NCBI GenBank assembly: GCA_947631675.1
Contig: CANRMG010000099.1
Coordinates: forward strand, 1 to 6,949
Origin: an uncultured Oscillospiraceae bacterium
Lineage (GTDB): Bacteria; Bacillota_A; Clostridia; Oscillospirales; Oscillospiraceae
DNA: 6,949 nt
Direction of reading: 5' to 3'
Below are positions 1 to 5,717 of this stretch, piece by piece; the stretch's first letter is position 1; each line of letters opens with the position of its first letter. The notes beneath the pieces are model-generated. The model saw nothing but the letters and a program-made list of their open reading frames with translations, did no database searches and was not told the origin of the DNA. The position numbers and the translations under genes are program-made.

Positions 1-381
1 ATGCTCATCTACATCAGCGGCATCGAGGGCATACCAACGGACCTGTATGAGGCCGCCACCATCGACGGGGCCAGCAAGGGACGGCAGTTTTTCTCCATCA
101 CCCTGCCCCTTCTGAAGGGCATCGTAAAGACCACCATCACCTTCTGGACCATCAACGCCGCCACCTTCTACCTGTGGTCGAAGCTGTTTAGCCCGGTGCA
201 GACGGAGGGCTCCACCATCGTGCCGGTCATATACCTCTATGACACGGTGTTCGGCGGCAAGGGCGTCATCGAGCGGGACGCCGGTGCGGGCGCCGCGGTG
301 GGCGTGGTGCTGACGCTGATCATCGTCGCCGTGTATATCATCACCGAGAAGCTGCTGAAGAGCAGCGACCTGGAATACTGA
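1..381 (+). CDS. Sugar ABC transporter permease, CUT1 (MalF/UgpA/LplB-like), 5'-truncated
   Basis: This is the C-terminal 126 residues of an inner-membrane permease subunit of a binding-protein-dependent sugar importer. The visible part opens inside the conserved segment before the EAA loop (ISGIEGIPTDLYEAA). The EAA motif spans roughly residues 16-38, with the hallmark EAA, a Gly seven residues on (IDGAS) and the ending ITLPLL; this loop docks on the ATPase. Two hydrophobic segments follow, at about residues 41-60 and 96-115. Family members are usually about 290-320 residues with six membrane segments, so most of the protein lies left of the window. The ATG at position 1 is an internal Met, not a start. 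The stop is 15 bases before the next permease, so the two are surely co-transcribed and probably form a heterodimer. The sugar cannot be read from the permease; the downstream phosphorylase suggests a galactosyl-HexNAc disaccharide or oligosaccharide. Confidence 0.93.
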   Translation: MLIYISGIEGIPTDLYEAATIDGASKGRQFFSITLPLLKGIVKTTITFWTINAATFYLWSKLFSPVQTEGSTIVPVIYLYDTVFGGKGVIERDAGAGAAVGVVLTLIIVAVYIITEKLLKSSDLEY

Positions 382-382
382 C

Positions 383-388
383 AGGAGG
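383..388 (+). promoter_or_regulatory. Strong ribosome binding site for the second permease
   Basis: AGGAGG, continuing into GGG, lies eight bases before the ATG at 397, in the short gap after the first permease stop. It is a near-consensus Shine-Dalgarno sequence and fixes the start of the second permease. Confidence 0.85.
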
Positions 389-396
389 GGGAAGCG

Positions 397-1254
397 ATGG
401 AAAAGACAAAAAAGCGCGTCAACTGGAAACGCGAACTGAAAATGCTCCCCGGCTACCTGGTGGTGATCGCCTACGTGGGCTTCCTGGTGGTGGTGCTGGG
501 GTGGATATTCGGGGCGAGCCTGTCCACCTCCCGGGAGATCATGACCGGGCAGGTGATGAAATTCGCCTCCGGCTTCCACTGGGAGAACTACGTCACCGCC
601 TGGACCACCCAGAACGTGTCCGTATTCTTTGGAAACTCCCTTCTGTACTCCGTGGTCTCCTGCGCGGGCGTGCTGCTGATCGCCGCCCCGGCGGCCTATG
701 TGCTCAGCCGGTGGAAGTTCATGGGCAGCCGCGCCATCCGCGTGTGTCTCGTCATCTCCATGAGCGTGCCCGCCGTCATGATCATCATGCCGCTGTACAC
801 CCTGGCGGTGAAGTGGGGCATCCGCGGGCGCATCCTGCTGGTGCTGCTGTACATCTTCATGCGCGTGCCCTACACGGCCATCTATATGCTGGACTTCTTC
901 GCCACGCTGAGCCGCGACTACGAGGAGGCCGCCGCCATCGACGGCTGCTCGGCCAACAAGACCTTCTGGGTCATCATGCTGCCGCTGATACAGCCGGCCA
1001 TCATCACGGTGACCATCTTCAATTTCCTGTCCACCTGGAACGAGTTCTTCATGGCCCTGATCTTCACCTCCGGCAAGGAGATGACTCCCGTGGGCGTGGG
1101 GCTTTTGCAGATCGTCAACTCCATGAAGTACTCCGGCAACTACGGCGGACTGTTCGCCGCCGTCATCATCGTGTTCCTGCCCACGTTCCTTTTGTATCTG
1201 TTCATGTCCCGCCGCATCATCTCCGGCGTCACCGCCGGCGGCGTGAAGGGATAA
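397..1254 (+). CDS. Sugar ABC transporter permease, CUT1 (MalG/UgpE/YcjP-like)
   Basis: Complete 285-residue second permease of the importer. The N-terminus is basic and cytoplasmic (MEKTKKRVNWKRELK). Six hydrophobic segments lie at about residues 19-38, 76-103, 115-135, 145-165, 199-222 and 249-270. The EAA loop is at about 176-199 (EEAAAIDGCS...IMLPLIQPA), and STWNEFF at 212-218 is the conserved stretch that follows it in MalG-type permeases. Length and topology match the family norm of about 275-300 residues. The start is set by the AGGAGG site eight bases upstream. The gene sits 15 bases after the first permease and 26 bases before the phosphorylase, so import and phosphorolysis are encoded on one transcript. 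No ATPase gene is visible; many clostridial CUT1 systems share an MsmK-type ATPase encoded elsewhere (family knowledge). The substrate is inferred from context only. Confidence 0.95.
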   Translation: MEKTKKRVNWKRELKMLPGYLVVIAYVGFLVVVLGWIFGASLSTSREIMTGQVMKFASGFHWENYVTAWTTQNVSVFFGNSLLYSVVSCAGVLLIAAPAAYVLSRWKFMGSRAIRVCLVISMSVPAVMIIMPLYTLAVKWGIRGRILLVLLYIFMRVPYTAIYMLDFFATLSRDYEEAAAIDGCSANKTFWVIMLPLIQPAIITVTIFNFLSTWNEFFMALIFTSGKEMTPVGVGLLQIVNSMKYSGNYGGLFAAVIIVFLPTFLLYLFMSRRIISGVTAGGVKG

Positions 1255-1265
1255 ATCCCATAGCT

Positions 1266-1271
1266 TAAGGA
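1266..1271 (+). promoter_or_regulatory. Ribosome binding site for the GH112 phosphorylase
   Basis: TAAGGA lies nine bases before the ATG at 1281. It is a moderate Shine-Dalgarno match at good spacing and supports that ATG as the start. The 26-base gap around it shows no hairpin or promoter-like boxes, so I see no new transcription start here. Confidence 0.6.
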
Positions 1272-1280
1272 CTCGAATCT

Positions 1281-3440
1281 ATGACTGAAAACAAAGGCCG
1301 CGTCACCATCCCCACCGATTTCGATGTGGTGCCCGAGACGCTGGAGCTCATTCGCCGGTGGGGGGCGGACGCCGTGCGCGACTGCGACGGGACGGGGTTT
1401 CCCCGGGAGCTGACCGGCATAGACGCGAAGATATACTCCACTTACTACACCACCCGCAAGGACAACGCCTGGGCCAAAGCCAACCCCGACGAGGTCCAGC
1501 AGTGCTACATCATGACCGGCTTTCATACCGCCGCGGAGGGGGCCCTGTCCATCCCGCTGATGCAGGGCGTGAGCCCGGAGCTCATGGCCGTGAACGACCG
1601 TGACGACATCCGCCGCTGGTGGGAGGTCATGGACCGCACTGCGGGCCGGCCCCTCTCCCCGGACGCCTGGCGCTATGAGGCCGAGAGCGGCAGCGTGGTC
1701 ATCGGGGAACCTGCGCCCTTCCACGACTATACTGTCAGCTTCCTGGCCTACCTCATCTGGGACCCGGTACATATGTACAACGCCGTCACCAACGGCTGGA
1801 AGGACTTCGAGCATCAGATCACCTTCGACGTCCGCCAGCCCAAGACCCACGCTTACTCCCTGGACCGGCTGCGCCGCTTTCTGGAGGAGCACCCCTACGT
1901 GGACGTGGTGCGCTACACCACCTTCTTCCACCAGTTCACCCTGGTCTTCGACGAGCTGAAGCGGGAGAAGTACGTGGACTGGTACGGCTACTCCGCCTCC
2001 GTGAGCCCCTATATCCTGGAGAAGTTTGAGAAAGAGGCCGGCTACCCCTTCCGGCCGGAGTATATCATCGACCAGGGCTACTACAACAACCAGTACCGGG
2101 TGCCGAGCAAGGAGTACAAGGACTTCATGGCCTTCCAGCGCCGGGAGGTGGCCGCCCTGGCCAGGGAGCTGGTGGACATCACCCATGAGTACGGCAAAGA
2201 GGCCATGATGTTCCTGGGGGACCACTGGATCGGCACGGAGCCGTACATGGAGGAGTTCGCCTCCATCGGCTTGGACGCGGTGGTGGGCAGCGTGGGCAAC
2301 GGCTCCACCCTGCGGCTCATCTCCGACATCCCCGGGGTGAAGTACACCGAGGGCCGGTTTTTGCCCTACTTCTTCCCCGACACCTTCCACCCCGGCGGCG
2401 ACCCCGTCCGGGAGGCGAAGGAGAACTGGGTCACCGCCCGGCGGGCCATATTGCGCAGGCCCATCGACCGCATCGGCTACGGCGGATACTTAAAGCTGGC
2501 CTGCCAGTTCCCGGATTTTATCGACTATGTCCAGACCGTCTGCGATGAGTTTAGGGAGCTGTACGACGCCATCAAGGGCCATAAGCCTTGGTGCGTGAAG
2601 ACCGTGGCGGTGCTCAATTCCTGGGGCAAGGCCCGGTCCTGGGGCTGCCACATGGTCCACCACGCCCTCTATCAGAAACAGAACTACTCCTACGCCGGCG
2701 TCATAGAGGCTCTGGCCGGCGCGCCCTACGACGTGCGGTTTTTGAGCTTTGACGACATTCTGGCCGACCCTACCGTACTGGACGGGGTGGATGTGCTTTT
2801 GAACATCGGCGACGGGGACACCGCCCATACCGGCGGCGCTGTGTGGGAGGATGAGCGCATATCCTCCGCCGTGAAGCGGTTCGTCTGGAACGGCGGCGGC
2901 CTCATCGGCGTGGGAGAGCCCTCCGGCCACCAGTACCAAGGCCGGTATCTCCAGCTTTCCGGCGTGCTGGGCGTGGAGAAGGAGACCGGCTTTACCCTCA
3001 ACTACGACAAGTACAACTGGTCGGAGCACCCGGATCACTTCATCCTGGCGGATGCGGACGGCCCGGTGGACTTCGGCGAGGGGAAAAAGAGCATCTATGC
3101 CCTGCCCGGCACGGAGGTGCTGGTCCAGCGGGACAGGGAGGTCCAGCTGGCGGCCAATGCCTTCGGAAAGGGCCGCGCCGTATACATCTCCGGCCTGCCC
3201 TACTCCTTCCGCAACAGCCGCCTTCTGCACCGGGCGGTGCTCTGGAGCACCCACAGCGAGGCCCTTCTGGAAAAGTGGTATTCCTCCAACGTGAACGTGG
3301 AGGTCCACGCCTACCCGGACAGCGGCCGCTGCTGCGTGGTGAACAACACCTTCGAGCCCCAGCAGACCACCGTCTACACCGAAGCCGCCTCCTTCCCGCT
3401 GACCCTGGCCGCCAACGGGATCCAGTGGTTCCACATCTGA
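1281..3440 (+). CDS. gnpA: GH112 1,3-beta-galactosyl-N-acetylhexosamine phosphorylase (GNB/LNB phosphorylase)
   Basis: A cytoplasmic enzyme of 719 residues. The family splits galacto-N-biose (Gal-beta-1,3-GalNAc) or lacto-N-biose (Gal-beta-1,3-GlcNAc) with phosphate into galactose 1-phosphate and the free HexNAc. Diagnostic stretches recalled from the Bifidobacterium longum enzyme are present: WGADAVRDCDGT (27-38), TVSFLAYLIWDPVHMYN (151-167), RYTTFFHQFTLVFDE (211-225), KEAMMFLGDHWIGTEPY (306-322) and GVKYTEGRFLPYFFPDTF (352-369). Asp314 aligns with the proposed catalytic acid Asp313 of B. longum. The expected order is a TIM barrel (about 1-430), a glutamine-amidotransferase-like alpha/beta domain (about 440-650, with GVGEPSG) and a short C-terminal beta domain. 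There is no signal peptide. It is about 30 residues shorter than the 751-residue B. longum enzyme, in a loop near 585-610. GH112 also contains a galactosyl-rhamnose phosphorylase, but the close match to GNB/LNB enzymes makes that less likely. Preference for GalNAc or GlcNAc is not certain. It follows the permeases and nearly abuts the maturase gene. Confidence 0.96.
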   Translation: MTENKGRVTIPTDFDVVPETLELIRRWGADAVRDCDGTGFPRELTGIDAKIYSTYYTTRKDNAWAKANPDEVQQCYIMTGFHTAAEGALSIPLMQGVSPELMAVNDRDDIRRWWEVMDRTAGRPLSPDAWRYEAESGSVVIGEPAPFHDYTVSFLAYLIWDPVHMYNAVTNGWKDFEHQITFDVRQPKTHAYSLDRLRRFLEEHPYVDVVRYTTFFHQFTLVFDELKREKYVDWYGYSASVSPYILEKFEKEAGYPFRPEYIIDQGYYNNQYRVPSKEYKDFMAFQRREVAALARELVDITHEYGKEAMMFLGDHWIGTEPYMEEFASIGLDAVVGSVGNGSTLRLISDIPGVKYTEGRFLPYFFPDTFHPGGDPVREAKENWVTARRAILRRPIDRIGYGGYLKLACQFPDFIDYVQTVCDEFRELYDAIKGHKPWCVKTVAVLNSWGKARSWGCHMVHHALYQKQNYSYAGVIEALAGAPYDVRFLSFDDILADPTVLDGVDVLLNIGDGDTAHTGGAVWEDERISSAVKRFVWNGGGLIGVGEPSGHQYQGRYLQLSGVLGVEKETGFTLNYDKYNWSEHPDHFILADADGPVDFGEGKKSIYALPGTEVLVQRDREVQLAANAFGKGRAVYISGLPYSFRNSRLLHRAVLWSTHSEALLEKWYSSNVNVEVHAYPDSGRCCVVNNTFEPQQTTVYTEAASFPLTLAANGIQWFHI

Positions 3441-3444
3441 GACG

Positions 3445-4560
3445 ATGGGATCCGTCACATTTTTGGTAAAGCCGGCGTCCGGCCTGTGCGACATGCGCTG
3501 CCGGTACTGCTTTTATGAGGACGTGTCCCGAAACCGGCAGGTCCGGAGCCTGGGGCTGATGAGCGCGGACACGGCCGGCGCCCTCATCCGGGCGGGCCTT
3601 GCCCACGCCGGTCCCGGCGGGCATGTCCACTTCCTGTTCCAGGGCGGCGAGCCCACCCTGGCGGGCGTCGGCTTTTTCCGCGCCTTCCTTCGGACGGTGC
3701 GGGAACTGCGGCCCGCCGGGACGGACGTGTCCTTTTCCATCCAGACCAACGGCCAGACCCTGGACCGGGACTGGGCCGAACTGTTCCGGGAAAACGGCTT
3801 TCTGGTGGGCCTCTCCCTGGACGGGACCCGGACGCTCCACGACCGCTTCCGCCGGGACACCAATGGCGACGGGACCTGGGAGCGGACGGTCCGGGCCCTG
3901 GAAATGCTGACGGAGGAGGGCGTGGAGACGAACCTCCTCTGCGTCGTCACCGGCGACGCCGCCAAGGTCCCCCGGCAGATATGGCAGTCCCTGCGGAAGC
4001 TGGGGGACTACCCCCTGCAGTTCATCCCCTGTCTGGACCCGCTGGAGGCCCCCCGGGGCGGCATGCCCTGGTCCCTGACGCTGGAGGCATACGGCCATTT
4101 CCTGAAAGGGCTTTTCGACTGCTGGTACGAGGAGCTTTCCCGGGGCACATACGTCAGCGTCCGCTTTTTCGACGACCTTCTCCGGCTCATGGCGGGCATG
4201 GCCCCCGGCTCCTGCGCCGCCGCAGGGCGGTGCGGCGGGTATCTGGCGGTGGAGGCAGACGGCGGGCTCTATCCCTGCGACTTTTACGTGCTGGACAAGT
4301 GGTGCATCGGCGCCATCCAGAATATGACCGTGTCCGAGGCTCTGGCCTCCCCCGTGATGGAGCGGTTTCTGGCCGAGGGTGCCCGGCGTCCCGCCGCCTG
4401 CGGCGCCTGTCCCTACGCCCCTCTGTGCCGGGGCGGCTGCCGCCGGGACTTTGAGGAGGGCCCCGCCGGCCCGGCCAACTACTACTGCTCCTCCCTGCGG
4501 GCCTTCTTCTCCTATGCCCTGCCCCGCCTCCAGGCCGCGGCCCGGGCCCTGTTCCAATAA
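3445..4560 (+). CDS. Anaerobic sulfatase-maturating enzyme (anSME), radical SAM/SPASM
   Basis: A 371-residue cytoplasmic radical-SAM enzyme that oxidises the active-site Cys or Ser of a sulfatase to formylglycine without oxygen. The radical-SAM cluster motif is Cys15-x3-Cys19-x2-Cys22, followed by FYED. GGEP (67-70) is the SAM-binding motif and QTNG (100-103) is typical of the subfamily. The C-terminal SPASM domain has eight cysteines at 257, 263, 278, 319, 322, 328, 332 and 348, matching the spacing of the two auxiliary 4Fe-4S clusters in the C. perfringens enzyme (370 residues, recalled). Asp279 in YPCDF aligns with its proposed catalytic base Asp277. The N-terminus (VTFLVKPAS) fits the family start, so the ATG is credible. 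It begins four bases after the phosphorylase stop with no clear Shine-Dalgarno, so translation is probably coupled. The sulfatase at the right of the window is the obvious client. A peptide-thioether SPASM maturase is unlikely given the full-length anSME match. Confidence 0.96.
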   Translation: MGSVTFLVKPASGLCDMRCRYCFYEDVSRNRQVRSLGLMSADTAGALIRAGLAHAGPGGHVHFLFQGGEPTLAGVGFFRAFLRTVRELRPAGTDVSFSIQTNGQTLDRDWAELFRENGFLVGLSLDGTRTLHDRFRRDTNGDGTWERTVRALEMLTEEGVETNLLCVVTGDAAKVPRQIWQSLRKLGDYPLQFIPCLDPLEAPRGGMPWSLTLEAYGHFLKGLFDCWYEELSRGTYVSVRFFDDLLRLMAGMAPGSCAAAGRCGGYLAVEADGGLYPCDFYVLDKWCIGAIQNMTVSEALASPVMERFLAEGARRPAACGACPYAPLCRGGCRRDFEEGPAGPANYYCSSLRAFFSYALPRLQAAARALFQ

Positions 4561-4571
4561 GACAGCACAGC

Positions 4572-4603
4572 AAAACGCCTCCCCAGCGGGGAGGCGCTTT
4601 TTT
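4572..4603. terminator. Rho-independent terminator shared by the convergent operons
   Basis: A perfect 9-bp stem, CGCCTCCCC (4576-4584) with GGGGAGGCG (4588-4596), encloses a three-base AGC loop. Six T follow after one C on the + strand. Four A precede the left arm, giving a short T tract on the - strand, so it may also stop the leftward transcript, more weakly. It sits 15 bases after the maturase stop and about 20 bases from the regulator stop at 4616. This is a textbook intrinsic terminator between converging genes. Confidence 0.92.
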
Positions 4604-4615
4604 CATCTCATCGCG

Positions 4616-5716
4616 TCACAGCGTCCGTATGGAGCGGCCCACGTATATTTTCGGCTTCATCACATAGGAGTAATTTCTGTCCTCGCAGTCCCGCCGCTCG
4701 ATCATACGAAGCAGCCGCGTGACCACCTGCCGGCCCATCTCATAGCCCTGGTAGACCGAGCAGGTGACCCCCTCGCTCTCCCAGTCATCGCCGGAGTAGT
4801 CAAAGCAGACCAGGGAGCAGTCCTCCGGCACCCGCCTGTCCATCCGCGCCAGGGCCTTTCGCACCAGCCGGTAGATGATGGCGTTGCAGCACACCACCGC
4901 CGTGCACCGGGGGATGCCCTTCAAAAACCGCTCGATGGTCCGGACAAAGCTGTCGTCGTGGGCCTCGTTGGAGATGCACCACTTGATGTAATCGTCCTGA
5001 TAGTCCACGCCGTGGCGCTGGAGGGCGGCGATGGTGCCCTGGAATTTCTCGATGCTCTGGTAGTTGTCGTACACGAAGATGCCCGCGATGTCCCGGTGCC
5101 CTGCGGCGATCAGCAGGTCTATGAGCTCGTCGGCGCACTGCCGGTCGTTGACGATGACCCGGGGATAGCGGAGGTTCTTGTAGTAGTTGTTGTAAAAGAC
5201 CACCGGGATACGCCGCCGGTACAGCTCCTGGTAGCAGTCCAGGTTGGGGTTCAAAAGACTGGCCTTCACCCCGTCCACGATGAAGCCGCTGAAGTCCCGG
5301 TGGACCACCGTCTGCAGGCACCGGCGCTCATTGGCGAACTTGTTGTCCGTGAGAAACACGCTCAGGTCCGCCTGTCCCTCGGACAGCACGCTTTTGACGC
5401 CCTCGATCAGGGCGGAGTTGGCGTCGGCGTCCTGTCCCTGGAGGATGAGGCCGATGCGCCGGGGGGCGCTGCCGGCGCTCATCTCCCGGGACAGGGCCAG
5501 CTCCTTGTTGAAGTAGGTGCCGCTGCCCCGGACCTTGTAGACGATCCCGTCCTTGGCCAGCCGGTCGAAGGCCGCGCGCACCGTCTCCCGGCTGACCGAG
5601 AGGCGGTTTCGCAGGGCGTTTTCCGAGGGCAGCTTCTGGCTGCCGGCGAATTTGTTCTCGTCGATGTAGGCCAGCAGCCAGCGATAGACCTGTTCTGTCT
5701 TTTTCTCAGGGGCCAT
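4616..5716 (-). CDS. GntR/LacI-hybrid transcriptional regulator (AraR-like)
   Basis: A 366-residue DNA-binding repressor or activator with two parts. Residues about 5-70 are a GntR-type winged helix: LPSENALRNRL (29-39), the recognition-helix segment SVSRETVRAAFDRL (40-53) and the wing DGIVYKVRGSGTYF (56-69). Residues about 86-366 are a periplasmic-binding-protein-like sugar sensor of the LacI/GalR type, opening with RRIGLILQG and including IVNDRQCADELIDLL (188-202), AGHRDIAGIF (205-214) and TAVVCCNAIIYRLV (272-285). Length and architecture match B. subtilis AraR (about 362 residues, recalled). The ATG comes one base after the sulfatase stop (TGAGATG) with no clear Shine-Dalgarno, so it is probably translated by coupling and made together with the sulfatase. 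The effector is unknown; a galactose- or HexNAc-containing sugar or galactose 1-phosphate is an inference. Its operators are probably outside the window, at the two operon promoters. The ligand need not be arabinose. Confidence 0.94.
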   Translation of the reverse strand: MAPEKKTEQVYRWLLAYIDENKFAGSQKLPSENALRNRLSVSRETVRAAFDRLAKDGIVYKVRGSGTYFNKELALSREMSAGSAPRRIGLILQGQDADANSALIEGVKSVLSEGQADLSVFLTDNKFANERRCLQTVVHRDFSGFIVDGVKASLLNPNLDCYQELYRRRIPVVFYNNYYKNLRYPRVIVNDRQCADELIDLLIAAGHRDIAGIFVYDNYQSIEKFQGTIAALQRHGVDYQDDYIKWCISNEAHDDSFVRTIERFLKGIPRCTAVVCCNAIIYRLVRKALARMDRRVPEDCSLVCFDYSGDDWESEGVTCSVYQGYEMGRQVVTRLLRMIERRDCEDRNYSYVMKPKIYVGRSIRTL

Positions 5717-5717
5717 C

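Noticed and set aside
1..3. ATG at the first base as the true start of the first permease
   Set aside because: The frame opens within the conserved segment just before the EAA loop, and the visible 126 residues are less than half of a normal permease, so this Met is internal.
501..1268. 255-codon + strand frame overlapping the second permease
   Set aside because: The translation is Arg/His-rich and has no hydrophobic segments, whereas the overlapping frame encodes a textbook permease with a strong ribosome binding site.
1140..2390. 416-codon open frame on the - strand opposite the second permease and phosphorylase
   Set aside because: It is a codon-bias shadow rich in Val, Gly and His, with no motif or ribosome binding site, and it spans two genuine genes on the other strand.
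1281..3440. Classical beta-galactosidase (GH42-like) assignment
   Set aside because: GH112 is a TIM-barrel family with distant similarity to GH42, but the specific blocks around Asp314 and YTEGRFLPYFFPDTF are those of the phosphorylases.
2490..3494. 334-codon open frame on the - strand opposite the phosphorylase 3' half
   Set aside because: Low-complexity Val/Gly/His translation, antisense to highly conserved GH112 sequence; no family resemblance.
3040..4557. 505-codon open frame on the - strand opposite the phosphorylase end and maturase
   Set aside because: It lies antisense to two well-supported genes, its translation is Gly/Ala/Pro/Arg-rich with no recognisable domain, and long antisense frames are expected in GC-rich coding DNA.
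3445..4560. SPASM maturase for a ribosomal peptide (sactipeptide or quinone-cofactor type) instead of a sulfatase maturase
   Set aside because: No small precursor-peptide gene is nearby, and length, N-terminus, cysteine spacing and the YPCDF aspartate match anSME; a Cys-type sulfatase is present in the same locus.
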